From Verrucomicrobiales bacterium (GTDB lineage: Bacteria; Verrucomicrobiota; Verrucomicrobiia; Limisphaerales; Palsa-1400), in NCBI GenBank assembly GCA_003140095.1, contig PLIU01000341.1, positions 1-32,210 of the forward strand: 32,210 bases of DNA, given 5' to 3'. This document shows, in pieces, positions 24,492-32,210 of this stretch (positions within the stretch are counted from its first letter, which is position 1; every line of letters begins with the position of its first letter). The translations under genes and the position numbers were made by a program. The notes under the pieces were generated by a model that saw only the letters and a list, made by a program, of their open reading frames with translations, was not told the DNA's origin and ran no database searches.

Positions 24492-25667
24492 ATGAGCCTG
24501 CTCATTCGCAACGCGCGGGTTGTCCAAAGCGGCGGAACGCCGAGCCTGGCGTCTGCATGTGTACGCGTTGAAGGAGATCGGATCGTCTCAATCGAGCCGA
24601 CGGATGCCGGCGCGAACGTGGACACCGTCATCGAAGCGGAGGGGCGCGTCCTCATGCCGGCCTTTGTGGATGCCCACACTCACGCGCTCTGGGCGGGAGA
24701 TCGACTGGACGAATTTGAAATGCAACAGCAAGGGGCCGCGTATCTTGACATTCTAAAAGCCGGCGGCGGCATCCTCTCCACGGTTCGCGCCGTGCGTGCG
24801 GCCTCGGAACATGAGCTGGCCGAAAACCTGGCGCGCCGCCTCTCCGTGATGTTGCGCGAAGGCTCCACTACCATCGAAGTCAAATCCGGTTATGGCTTGA
24901 CCACGGCCGATGAGCTTAAAATGCTGCGAGCCATCGCCGCCGCCGCGCGGAATTTTCCCGGCACGATTGTTCCAACCGCGCTTTTGGGGCATGCCATCGA
25001 CCCGCAGCAACCCCGCTTTATTGACACCGTCGTCGAGCAAACTCTGCCCGCCGTGAACCGGGAGTTTCCTGGGATAACGATAGATGCTTACTGCGAGGAA
25101 GGGGCGTGGTCGCTGGCTGATTGCCGGAGGCTGTTCACGAGGGCGCGCGCGTTGGGCCACCCGATTCGCCTCCACGCCGACCAGTTCAACCGGCTTGGCG
25201 CGCTGGATCTTGCCGTGGAATTGGGGGCGCGCAGCGTGGATCACCTTGAAGCCAGTTCTGCTGAGGATCTGCGCCGCCTCGCGACTTCACCTGTTTTTGG
25301 CGTCATGTTGCCGGCCTGCGGATTCCACGCCGACGACCGGTATGCCAATGCGCGCGCTTTTCTCGACGCGGGCGGCAAATTAGTCCTGGCCACCAATTGC
25401 AATCCAGGTTCCGCCCCCACATCTTCGATGCCCTTCATCATTGCCCTGTCCGTGCGCAAACTTGGGCTTAGTGTGGTTGAAGCCATCTCCGCCACCACCA
25501 GCACTCCGGCGGAATTGCTGGGATTGGGCGGTCGCGGGCGCATTGCTCCATCTTTTCGCGCCGATCTCGTGCTTCTCCGGCATCAGGATGAACGCTTGCT
25601 TGGCTTCGAGTTCGGCGGCAATCCGGTCGATTTGGTCATCTGCGCGGGTCGCGTAATGCCCGCGTGA
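24492..25667 (+). CDS. hutI: Imidazolonepropionase
   Basis: 391 aa. Hydrolyses imidazolone propionate to N-formimino-L-glutamate, feeding the fused enzyme encoded just upstream. It belongs to the amidohydrolase superfamily. Metal ligands are visible as VDAHTHALWAGD (His62, His64) and RLHADQF (His228), with DHLE further on. The fourth position, normally Asp in ATDxNPGS, is Asn302 here (LATNCNPGSAP). I believe an Asn variant exists in some HutI groups, so this need not mean loss of activity, but it should alter the metal site. Start ATG 24492; AAGGCGG lies upstream at a rather long distance. The size fits the family (about 400). Confidence 0.94.
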   Translation: MSLLIRNARVVQSGGTPSLASACVRVEGDRIVSIEPTDAGANVDTVIEAEGRVLMPAFVDAHTHALWAGDRLDEFEMQQQGAAYLDILKAGGGILSTVRAVRAASEHELAENLARRLSVMLREGSTTIEVKSGYGLTTADELKMLRAIAAAARNFPGTIVPTALLGHAIDPQQPRFIDTVVEQTLPAVNREFPGITIDAYCEEGAWSLADCRRLFTRARALGHPIRLHADQFNRLGALDLAVELGARSVDHLEASSAEDLRRLATSPVFGVMLPACGFHADDRYANARAFLDAGGKLVLATNCNPGSAPTSSMPFIIALSVRKLGLSVVEAISATTSTPAELLGLGGRGRIAPSFRADLVLLRHQDERLLGFEFGGNPVDLVICAGRVMPA

Positions 25668-25722
25668 CAGGATTGATGCATTGCAGATTGCGCCGTCCAT
25701 CCGGATTTAATAAGGTTGGGCC

Positions 25723-26655
25723 ATGCCGCGCAAACTCAGTTCCATTGCCCCGCAGTGGTGGGATTACACAACCCTCGAGGACGATATCATTCGTGACGCC
25801 GCCGCTTTGACCCCGGCCCAAATGGTCCAACTCTCGCGGCCCGGCTTCAAGGTAGTGATGTACGACACCCTGGCCGAATTTTACCTGGCCGAAGCGCTGG
25901 AATACATCACCGCATGGCAGCAATCCACCCCGGACAATCCCGTGGGCATCTGCGGGCCAATCGGGCCGACCGAACAATTGCCGCTCGTGGCTCGATTGGT
26001 CAACGACCTCAATCTCAAGGTGCAATCCGGCCATTTCTGGGGGATGGATGAATGGTTTCTCAACGGGAAGGAGGCGCCGCTGACGCACCCTCTTTCGTTC
26101 GAGAAGGCGGATCGCGAGCTTTGTTTCAGCCGCATCCGCAAAGGACTGGTCATGCCCGACCGCAACCTGCATTTCCCGAAAGGCGACACCGCCGCCTACC
26201 GCAAAAGCTGGCTTTCGGGCGCGCGTTGCGCGGTCATGCAAGGCGGCCAGGGAGATGTCAAGCATTGGGCCTTCAACGATCCGCCGCGCCGCAAGGGCAA
26301 ATACAAGGACCACCCGCCTTCGCCGCGCGAATATCGCAAGCTGAGCACGCGTGTCGTGGACCTGCACCCGTTGACCATCGCGCAGAACGCCCGGACTTCG
26401 GGCGGCGGCAACATTGCCATGGTTCCCACGCAAGCCATCTCGGTTGGGCCGATGGAAACGTGGCAGGCGGAAAAAGTCTCCATTTGGCAGGCGGGCAACC
26501 ATGACAACCCGTTTGGCCAGCGCCTCACCACCCTGATGATCGCCAAACGAATACCGGATTCCGCAGTCCCCATGTCACTCCTGGCGGACCATCCCAATGT
26601 GCAATTCAATTTTTACCGTAACGGAATCGGCGTCTGCGAAGTGGACATGCACTGA
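25723..26655 (+). CDS. NagB-like sugar-phosphate isomerase/deaminase (glucosamine-6-phosphate deaminase family)
   Basis: 310 aa, cytoplasmic. Family landmarks are recognisable but drifted: [14 protein letters not shown] with THPLSF corresponds to the LDEY...SYR active-site region of NagB, and [15 protein letters not shown] to the GIGxDGHIAFNEP loop with the catalytic His. The late ADHPNVQF matches the C-terminal LHPDV strand. NagB converts glucosamine-6-phosphate to fructose-6-phosphate and ammonia. The drift is enough that another amino- or keto-sugar phosphate may be the substrate. It lies 55 nt after hutI with its own AAGG site 10 nt before the ATG, so it may share the hut transcript. Convergent with a PIG-L deacetylase, a family that acts on N-acetyl-glucosamine groups. 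Confidence 0.78.
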   Translation: MPRKLSSIAPQWWDYTTLEDDIIRDAAALTPAQMVQLSRPGFKVVMYDTLAEFYLAEALEYITAWQQSTPDNPVGICGPIGPTEQLPLVARLVNDLNLKVQSGHFWGMDEWFLNGKEAPLTHPLSFEKADRELCFSRIRKGLVMPDRNLHFPKGDTAAYRKSWLSGARCAVMQGGQGDVKHWAFNDPPRRKGKYKDHPPSPREYRKLSTRVVDLHPLTIAQNARTSGGGNIAMVPTQAISVGPMETWQAEKVSIWQAGNHDNPFGQRLTTLMIAKRIPDSAVPMSLLADHPNVQFNFYRNGIGVCEVDMH

Positions 26656-26694
26656 AGAGGAGCGGCCAGAACGGGATCGACGAGGCCATGTTTG

Positions 26695-27510
26695 TCATAG
26701 GAGCTTCGTCATTTCTTTTTCGTACGCGGCATGGATCAGGCAATTCTTGCCCAGAAGCGCGGCCAGCGGGTCGCATTCTTTTGACGAGAAGCCCCAATGG
26801 AGATGTCGCCGCCAGCCTTCCGCGTGTTGGAATCTGCCGGACATTTTGCCCATCTCGCGCGACATGTCTTCCATCGCCGCCAGATAAGAGTTCATGCCCT
26901 GGCTGGTGGCCAGCCAATGTTGCTGGCTGCGATGCTCGGCCAGCGCCGCGCGCTTGATCGATTGCACGGGAGCCGTGTTGACAAACGCGCCGGGGACGAC
27001 CCGCCGGCGCAACCCGTCCCGAAAGCCATGCGGCATCCAGTGATAAAGCGTCACATCGCCGTCATACGCGGGCCGTGGCGGGAGCGCTTTGAAATTCGGC
27101 ACGCCATGCGCGAAGGCCGCCGTGACCGCCAGACGGCAGGTATTGGTATGGTCTTCCATGTAATCCTGCGGCGAATGAGTCAATACAATCCCGGGCTTGA
27201 CCTCCCGCACTATCATGGCCAACCGCCGCAACGTTTTCAGGTCGTAAAAGATTTCCAAATCGTCCACGAGACTGGAATGGAAATGAGCGCCGAGCAATCT
27301 GGCCGCCCGTCGTCCTTCGGCGGCGCGCATTTTGCGGGTGGTATTCGAGTCATACTGCACCGAGCCGCCATTGCCGCTCGCCACATTCAAGTAATGTATT
27401 TCACAACCGGCCTGCCGCAATAACAGCAGCGTGCCCGCCGCCATGAACTCAATGTCATCCGGGTGCGCGGCGATGGCCAGCACGCTGGGAAATTTCAACT
27501 TTTTGCTCAC
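26695..27510 (-). CDS. PIG-L family N-acetyl sugar deacetylase
   Basis: 271 aa from GTG 27510 (MSKKLKFPSVLAIAAHPDD), 23 nt after the stop of the dehydrogenase gene. An in-frame ATG at 27549 would overlap that gene by 16 nt and adds a non-conserved tail. The zinc motif AHPDD (His16, Asp18/19) and the second His motif HSPQDYMEDHTNT define the PIG-L/LmbE family, which removes acetyl from GlcNAc-containing substrates such as glycolipids, mycothiol or bacillithiol precursors, or amino sugars. There is no signal peptide. It is probably co-transcribed with the large dehydrogenase upstream. The exact substrate is unknown. Confidence 0.87.
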   Translation of the reverse strand: MSKKLKFPSVLAIAAHPDDIEFMAAGTLLLLRQAGCEIHYLNVASGNGGSVQYDSNTTRKMRAAEGRRAARLLGAHFHSSLVDDLEIFYDLKTLRRLAMIVREVKPGIVLTHSPQDYMEDHTNTCRLAVTAAFAHGVPNFKALPPRPAYDGDVTLYHWMPHGFRDGLRRRVVPGAFVNTAPVQSIKRAALAEHRSQQHWLATSQGMNSYLAAMEDMSREMGKMSGRFQHAEGWRRHLHWGFSSKECDPLAALLGKNCLIHAAYEKEMTKLL

Positions 27511-27533
27511 TCGATTCTCTTGCAGGGCACGTA

Positions 27534-30500
27534 TTACTGCGCTCCCCATCGAGTATTCTTAAGAAACGTGACCAAATCGGCCAACTCCTGCATGGAAAGC
27601 TGGGTGTCAAGCCCTTGCGGCATGATGGAAACTTTTCCTTGATGCATCTCCGTGATGTTCGACCGAGAGATGCGCACTTCGGTTTCGGGTCCGGTGGCCA
27701 GAACAACTTCGTCCGCCGCATCCTTGCGGAGCACGCCGGTGTAGTCATCGCCGCTCTTGGTCCGAACGATCATCGGTTCAAAACTGCGAACCAAGCTCGC
27801 GCTGGGGTAAACAATCGATTCGAGAAGATCGCGCTCAGTCCGAATGGTGCCCACGCTGGTCAGATCGGGACCCACATGGCCGCCAAGGTAACCGATGGCA
27901 TGGCAGGAGGAACAAGCCACCTTGGGATTGTTGAAGATGGCCTGTCCCCGGCGAATATTTCCTTTTGGCAATTCGCCCAGCAATTGATCAATGTGTTCCT
28001 TCTGTTTGACCGCATCAGCACCCAGCATGTTTAATAGCTCCACCGCGCTCTTTTGCACGGCTTCCGGGTATTTTTCAATGATCGGCTTGAGGACTTCCGG
28101 CCGCAGGGACGAAACCGCTTTCGCGGCCTTGAGATTATTGACCAGGCTCATGCCGACGGCTTCATCCTGGGAAGCCGCGAACGGAGTCAACAATTTCGTC
28201 AATTCCGCCGGTCCGACGGCAGGGAGTACATCCGCAAGGATGAGCAGTTGGTCGCGATCAAGTTTTGCCCTGCTCAGCACGGAAGCAGCGTTGTTACGGA
28301 TCGCCCATGGTTTTGTGGAATGGACGTTGGCCAGGATGAAACTGAAGAGATTCGACGAGGTATTTTCCAGCGGGCCGGCAGCGGCGAGAGCGTCAAGGCG
28401 TATTTCCGGCGGCGCATTTTCATCGTCGCCGATTTGAGCGAGAACCCTGTCAAGTTGGTGACTGCCAGTCTTGGAAAGCGCAAAGGCGCGAGCCGTGACA
28501 AGACCCTCCCGGAGAAGATCAGTATCCCGCGCATGCAGGATTTCAGCCACTTGTTCAAGCCAGACGGGTGGCACTGGCTCCGCATTTGCTTCGGCCATCG
28601 CCCGCAAAGCGATCAACCTCGCCCACTTAGGTGAATCGCCAGCAGCCAGAATGCCGATGAGCAGCTTCTGAATAGCCTCGTTTTTGGTGAAGGGCGCAAG
28701 CTGAACCTGGAATTCGGCAACTTCTGATGCATTCAGGCCGGGCGATTTGAATCGCTCCCCAAAAAACCCAGCCAGCGCGCTGCCCCAATCACTGTGGCGG
28801 CCAATGATCCAGTTTGCCGTATCTTTCAAAACTGGATTCGTCGAAACGAGCAATGGTGTGACGGCGCTCGCCGGCAGCCGCCCGTCGTGCATTTGATCCA
28901 AGGCGACCAGCGCAGCGCGGCGCACGCGCGCGTTTTCGCTGCTCAGACCTTGGGCCGTCGCTTCACGGGCGGCAATCTCGATCAAGGCGAAAATAATGGA
29001 GTGCTCAAGAATGCGCGCACTGGAGTCGAGTTCCGCGTGGTTGGGATCGAAGTGACTTGCCGCATTCAGCAGGGGCGCGACCGCGACTGAACTGCCGATC
29101 CTGCCGAGCGCTTCCGCGGCGTTGCGACGCACTTGCAAATCCTCGTCTTGCAACAAGGATGGCAATGCCGCGCCGGCATCCGCGTCGCGCCAAAGACTGA
29201 CGGATTGCACGGCCACGTGACGCACCGTGCTCTCCTTATCCAACAGCGCGCCGCGCACCGCTTGGCGCGCTGCGGGCGCATCAATTTGCGTGATCGCCCA
29301 GAGAGCGTCTCGACGCGCTCCCACCGAGGTGGATTCCCGGAGCGAGGCCGAAAGCGCCTCCATCGAGTCGTTCCCGGCCCGGGCAAGCTGACCGACAGCC
29401 CGCTTCCGCACGGCCGGCCGTGGGTCGGCCAATAGTTTGACAAGGCTTTCGGGAGACAAGGTCTCCCACTTGATGGAGGTGCCTCGCGGGTCTTCAACTA
29501 GGCGCGCGCCTTTGCGGCGGATGCGATAGATTTCGCCCAGCACGTCCGGTTTGGCGAGCTGCGAGGTTGGGCAACACAGCTTGTACCATCCGCCGGTGTT
29601 GAGGACAATCAGACTGCCATCGGCATCTTCAATCACAGCGGTGGGGTGGAAGTCCGGGTCGTCCGAAGTCATAAAATCTGCATCCACGGTTTTAAATGTC
29701 GCGCCGTCAGGAATCAGCACATCCCGCTCGACCTTGCGCAGGTTAAACAGGCAGGTGAAAAGATTGTCCTGGTACTCTGGGCCGAACGCATCCGAGCTAT
29801 AGCGGATGACACTGCAGGGGGCGGCTGGCCCAAAATGCTTGAGCACGGGCATGACGTCGCCGGTGCGGGGATGCTCGTCGATCACGTCGTGGACCTTTCC
29901 ATAAACTCCCCCGTAAATAGCGTGGATCAAGCCATCACGCTGGCCTCCGCCTGGGTGCTCGAGGAAAGTTGAGCATAAAATACGCTCACCCGTCGCTGTG
30001 AAGGCAACTGCTACTGGGTTGTCCATGCCGCCGGTCATGACAGGCTCAAACCCGGCGCCATCGGGCCGGGCTCGGAAAATGTGCGCGGCGCGCGTGACAA
30101 ACGGATCTTTTCCGGGACGCTCATAGGATTGTTTGGCGAACGCCCCTTTGCACCAGTAAATCCATCCGTCCGGTCCGGCATAGGGGCCATGCAGATCATT
30201 GGCGCAATGAGTCAACGTTTTTCCCAGCATCCACTCCTCGCGTTTGTCCGCCACCCCATCGCCATCTGTATCGGTGAGCTTCCAAATGCTGGGCGGGGCG
30301 CCGACATAAAGCGAGCCGTTGTACCACATGGCTCCTTCGGGAAACATCATCTTGTCCGCGAAGACCGTGCTTTTGTCGAATTTGCCGTCTCCGCGGGTAT
30401 CTTCGAGGCGCACCACCCGATGAGGTTTATCTTTGAGTTGCTTCTCCAGATCGTCGTTCGAACCTGATGAATCCGTAACATAGAGTCGTCCCTGGTCATC

Positions 30501-30671
30501 GAAGTCGGCAGATACAGGCCGTTCGACCAGCGGCGGCCCGGCAATCAACTCCACTTCAAAGCCGTCGGGCACAGTGATGGTGTGGGCGGCGAATTTGAAA
30601 TCCGCCGCGGAAGCCTGGGATAAAAGCCACGCTCCTGCGAGTAGCGGAGCAATAATCAACGGTTTCTTCAT
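27534..30671 (-). CDS. PVC-type secreted dehydrogenase with HEAT repeats and C-terminal cytochrome c domain
   Basis: 1045 aa. A signal peptide covers about 1-22 (ending QASAADF). Residues about 25-395 form the Pirellula/Verrucomicrobium N-terminal propeller-like domain (TIGR02604 type), related to soluble glucose/sorbosone dehydrogenases: FPEGAMWYNGSLYVGAPP, TDTDGDGVADKREEW, HGPYAGPDGWIYWCKG. Residues about 400-870 are HEAT-like helical repeats (VRKRAVGQLAR, VRRNAAEALGRIG). Residues about 895-1045 hold a haem-binding domain with CSSCH (Cys920, Cys923, His924), then GPDLTSVG and a likely axial Met in a late loop. It probably oxidises a sugar or related alcohol outside the cytoplasm and passes electrons to haem. 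Substrate unknown. First gene of a likely operon with the PIG-L deacetylase. No clear Shine-Dalgarno. Confidence 0.9.
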   Translation of the reverse strand: MKKPLIIAPLLAGAWLLSQASAADFKFAAHTITVPDGFEVELIAGPPLVERPVSADFDDQGRLYVTDSSGSNDDLEKQLKDKPHRVVRLEDTRGDGKFDKSTVFADKMMFPEGAMWYNGSLYVGAPPSIWKLTDTDGDGVADKREEWMLGKTLTHCANDLHGPYAGPDGWIYWCKGAFAKQSYERPGKDPFVTRAAHIFRARPDGAGFEPVMTGGMDNPVAVAFTATGERILCSTFLEHPGGGQRDGLIHAIYGGVYGKVHDVIDEHPRTGDVMPVLKHFGPAAPCSVIRYSSDAFGPEYQDNLFTCLFNLRKVERDVLIPDGATFKTVDADFMTSDDPDFHPTAVIEDADGSLIVLNTGGWYKLCCPTSQLAKPDVLGEIYRIRRKGARLVEDPRGTSIKWETLSPESLVKLLADPRPAVRKRAVGQLARAGNDSMEALSASLRESTSVGARRDALWAITQIDAPAARQAVRGALLDKESTVRHVAVQSVSLWRDADAGAALPSLLQDEDLQVRRNAAEALGRIGSSVAVAPLLNAASHFDPNHAELDSSARILEHSIIFALIEIAAREATAQGLSSENARVRRAALVALDQMHDGRLPASAVTPLLVSTNPVLKDTANWIIGRHSDWGSALAGFFGERFKSPGLNASEVAEFQVQLAPFTKNEAIQKLLIGILAAGDSPKWARLIALRAMAEANAEPVPPVWLEQVAEILHARDTDLLREGLVTARAFALSKTGSHQLDRVLAQIGDDENAPPEIRLDALAAAGPLENTSSNLFSFILANVHSTKPWAIRNNAASVLSRAKLDRDQLLILADVLPAVGPAELTKLLTPFAASQDEAVGMSLVNNLKAAKAVSSLRPEVLKPIIEKYPEAVQKSAVELLNMLGADAVKQKEHIDQLLGELPKGNIRRGQAIFNNPKVACSSCHAIGYLGGHVGPDLTSVGTIRTERDLLESIVYPSASLVRSFEPMIVRTKSGDDYTGVLRKDAADEVVLATGPETEVRISRSNITEMHQGKVSIMPQGLDTQLSMQELADLVTFLKNTRWGAQ

Positions 30672-30689
30672 ATTAAATTAATTGGGTTC

Positions 30690-30824
30690 ATGATCCGCGC
30701 CCGATTGGCGCTTGTCCCAGTCTTGATGATTCTGTCGAGTCTGGCCATTGGTTCCTGGATCATATACACGCGAGTCGCGTCCGGCAAGCCCCTTGACGGT
30801 ATGCGCCTGAGCGGCCATGTCTAA
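30690..30824 (+). CDS. Possible small single-helix membrane protein (44 aa)
   Basis: The ATG at 30690 opens a 44-codon frame that ends at TAA (30822-30824). After a short basic start (MIRARL) a hydrophobic run of about 20 residues (ALVPVLMILSSLAIGSWIIY) is followed by a basic, polar tail. This is the positive-inside pattern of a one-helix membrane protein. It starts 18 bp from the dehydrogenase start on the opposite strand. No convincing ribosome site is present (GGG directly upstream at most). It could be a small protein, the remnant of a larger gene, or chance. No family recognised. Confidence 0.3.
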   Translation: MIRARLALVPVLMILSSLAIGSWIIYTRVASGKPLDGMRLSGHV

Positions 30825-30933
30825 CGCGTCGCCCATGCCAAAACTCCAAAATCACTTCCGCGCTGGTTTGATACCGCGCGGCTCCAGGAACAATCTTGAG
30901 GCAGCCCAACCCATTGGTGCTCTGTTGGGCCGA

Positions 30934-31716
30934 TTACCGGAACGTTTTATCCGAATGAACAGCATCGGTGGTAACATTGGTGTTCAAATCATACGCGGCA
31001 AGTGGCGGCGCGGCTTCGAGCGAGCGACGCAGTTCCGCTGGAAGCTCCCACAGCCGATAGGGAGTTTCATCCGCTCTCGCTTTGAAAATATTGCCGAGAG
31101 TCGTCCAACGCCTCGTTACGGGGCCCAGGAAGCTCCCGATGCTCCATCGTACCACCCCCGGTTCCGTGCCAATGCGTTTTCCCCTGGTCCACAGTCCGCC
31201 GTCCGCAGTCAAAACTAAAGCTGTTCCGGGTGGGAATTTGCTGCTGCGGGGGCTTTCTTGCGGCGCATCGCACCATGCCGCATATCCGGACGGCAGGCGT
31301 TCTGGCGAAGCCGCATTGGTACCGTTAATGAACCCCCAAGCCCACCGACTACCGTCCTGTTTGGCGGCGCAGTACGAAAGCAAACTGACATCAACCGTCT
31401 TCCAGTCATGGTCTCGTCCAATTTGTGTCATTGGCTCCGAGGGGCTGGAGTAAATCACCTTCCGCCAGATCGTTCCGTCCGATTTGAACGCCATCATTTC
31501 AAACTCGCCAGCCGCGATCATCAACCAGTTTGTCTCGGTGCCGAGTTGGCGGGGCGCAGTATCGACCTTACCATCGATATATCCCCAAGCCCAGAGCGTG
31601 CCGTTAATCTTCACCGCGAAGCTTGTCTCTTGGCTCGCTGCGACGGTCGCCAATCGTGATCCGAGCCGAGCCTTGTCGGTTTGCTGAGAAGATTGGTTGT
31701 GCCGTCGCCAAGACAT
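30934..31716 (-). CDS. RCC1-repeat protein, C-terminal part (downstream of an apparent frameshift)
   Basis: This frame continues the RCC1-repeat protein that begins at the window edge. Blades visible here are ATVAASQETSFAVKINGTLWAWG, interrupted by none, then SDGTIW and KQDGSRWAWGF, followed by a degenerate blade (LTADGGLWTRG) and a polar C-terminus. The frame is open back to an ATG at 31716, but residues before about 31650 (SWRRHNQSSQQTDK) do not fit the repeat and overlap the other frame, so that ATG is unlikely to be a true start. The coding sequence most likely enters at 31649 from the upstream frame. As written it would not be translated unless the shift is corrected. Confidence 0.6.
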   Translation of the reverse strand: MSWRRHNQSSQQTDKARLGSRLATVAASQETSFAVKINGTLWAWGYIDGKVDTAPRQLGTETNWLMIAAGEFEMMAFKSDGTIWRKVIYSSPSEPMTQIGRDHDWKTVDVSLLSYCAAKQDGSRWAWGFINGTNAASPERLPSGYAAWCDAPQESPRSSKFPPGTALVLTADGGLWTRGKRIGTEPGVVRWSIGSFLGPVTRRWTTLGNIFKARADETPYRLWELPAELRRSLEAAPPLAAYDLNTNVTTDAVHSDKTFR

Positions 31717-32210
31717 CCCATGTCATTGTAGCCCCACACCCAAAGTGAGTGGTCGTTTTTCACCGCCAGGCATTCGCGCACACCCGTTGCCGCTTGAACC
31801 CAATTGGTGGCAGTGCCGATGCGTGTCGGCGTTGAATAATCTCCGTTGGTGAGTTGCTGGGTTAAGCCCCAGCCCCAAAGCGAGCCGTCGTCCTTCAGGG
31901 CGACTGCTTGCGTCCTGCTCGCCGTCAGGTTCAGCCAATGGCCGTCCGGCCCGAACTGGCGAGGAGTGCTGGCAAGCGGGAAACTACACTGGCGAGCTGA
32001 TTCTCCCCAACCCCAAAGAGAACCATCCGGCGCGAGAAGCCATGCCGCACCCACACCGTCAATGACGGCGAGTTGCGGCCTGACTTTCCCCGCTGGCAAT
32101 GCTTTTCCCACCCACATCCCCCTCGGCTGTGGCCAGAAGTATTCCACCACCAGCAGGACAATGAGAACCACGGAGGCCGCCGCGCTTCGTGCGCATCTCA
32201 GTTTTTGAGC
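31611..32210 (-). CDS. RCC1-repeat membrane-anchored protein, N-terminal part (5' end outside window, frameshifted)
   Basis: The frame is open to the window's right edge, so the true start may lie outside; a GTG at 32171 is the first in-window candidate. A hydrophobic segment (SVVLIVLLVVEYFW) suggests a membrane anchor or signal peptide. RCC1 blades follow, with the repeated DGSLWGWG motif: LAPDGSLWGWG, LKDDGSLWGWG, VKNDHSLWVWGYND. After LGSDHDW (codon TGG at 31652-31650) the frame turns to RPSQRAKRQASR and stops, whereas the repeat resumes in the -1 neighbour frame as ATVAASQ. One missing G (TGGGCG read as TGGCG) explains it. RCC1-type propellers usually bind proteins or surfaces; no function can be assigned. 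Confidence 0.6.
   Translation of the reverse strand, partial: AQKLRCARSAAASVVLIVLLVVEYFWPQPRGMWVGKALPAGKVRPQLAVIDGVGAAWLLAPDGSLWGWGESARQCSFPLASTPRQFGPDGHWLNLTASRTQAVALKDDGSLWGWGLTQQLTNGDYSTPTRIGTATNWVQAATGVRECLAVKNDHSLWVWGYNDMGCLGDGTTNLLSKPTRLGSDHDWRPSQRAKRQASR

Noticed and set aside
26656-26694. Bidirectional terminator between the NagB-like and PIG-L genes
   Set aside because: Only a GGCC palindrome pair is present; there is no extended stem or T-tract on either strand.

Overview
The window looks like a chromosomal segment from a GC-rich member of the PVC superphylum, most likely Verrucomicrobiota (Pedosphaera/Limisphaerales-like). The main evidence is a 1045-aa secreted dehydrogenase with HEAT repeats and a C-terminal CxxCH haem site, a protein architecture characteristic of Planctomycetes and Verrucomicrobia. 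Tandem ThuA-domain proteins, a GH9 enzyme, a SASA-type esterase, a PIG-L deacetylase, a Tricorn-type S41 protease and an RCC1-repeat protein fit the same picture. No rRNA, tRNA, CRISPR array, phage or IS genes were seen. Taxonomy is inferred from protein families only.

Left part (1-11351). Two short arrays of a 10-bp repeat and a small CxxC ORF precede a long leftward operon running from 11195 down to 630. It encodes a membrane complex of the formate-hydrogenlyase / complex I superfamily: HyfB-like, an HTH-EIIA protein, HyfC-, HyfE- and HyfF-like subunits, a NuoC-NuoD (HycE/HyfG-like) large subunit, and a ferredoxin-NuoB fusion. Most neighbours are joined by ATGA stop/start overlaps. The large subunit has lost all four cysteines that would bind Ni-Fe, so this is an 'energy-converting hydrogenase-related' (Ehr) complex and not a hydrogenase. 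Two additions stand out: a PTS EIIA domain with an N-terminal DNA-binding domain lies inside the operon, and a secreted SASA esterase with a roughly 500-aa unrecognised C-terminal region is coupled to its end. A well-spaced sigma70-like promoter lies just upstream of the first gene.

Middle part (11352-19603). A 1117-aa secreted Tricorn-like protease is transcribed divergently from the Ehr operon. It converges on a leftward three-gene secreted cassette (GH9 glycosidase, ThuA, ThuA) that is probably for polysaccharide breakdown. A rightward secreted double-thioredoxin-fold protein follows.

Right part (19648-32210). A compact histidine-degradation operon encodes hutH, hutU, a fused formiminotransferase-cyclodeaminase and hutI. 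It converts histidine to glutamate and passes the formimino group to tetrahydrofolate. A NagB-like sugar-phosphate isomerase/deaminase follows on the same strand. On the opposite strand are a PIG-L deacetylase, the large PVC dehydrogenase-cytochrome and, at the window edge, an RCC1-repeat membrane protein carrying one apparent frameshift. A 44-codon single-helix ORF lies between the last two.

The best candidate for an under-described system is the Ehr complex with its embedded EIIA regulator: a proton- or ion-pumping membrane complex with intact Fe-S relay motifs, no Ni-Fe site, an unknown acceptor, and a possible phosphorelay input.
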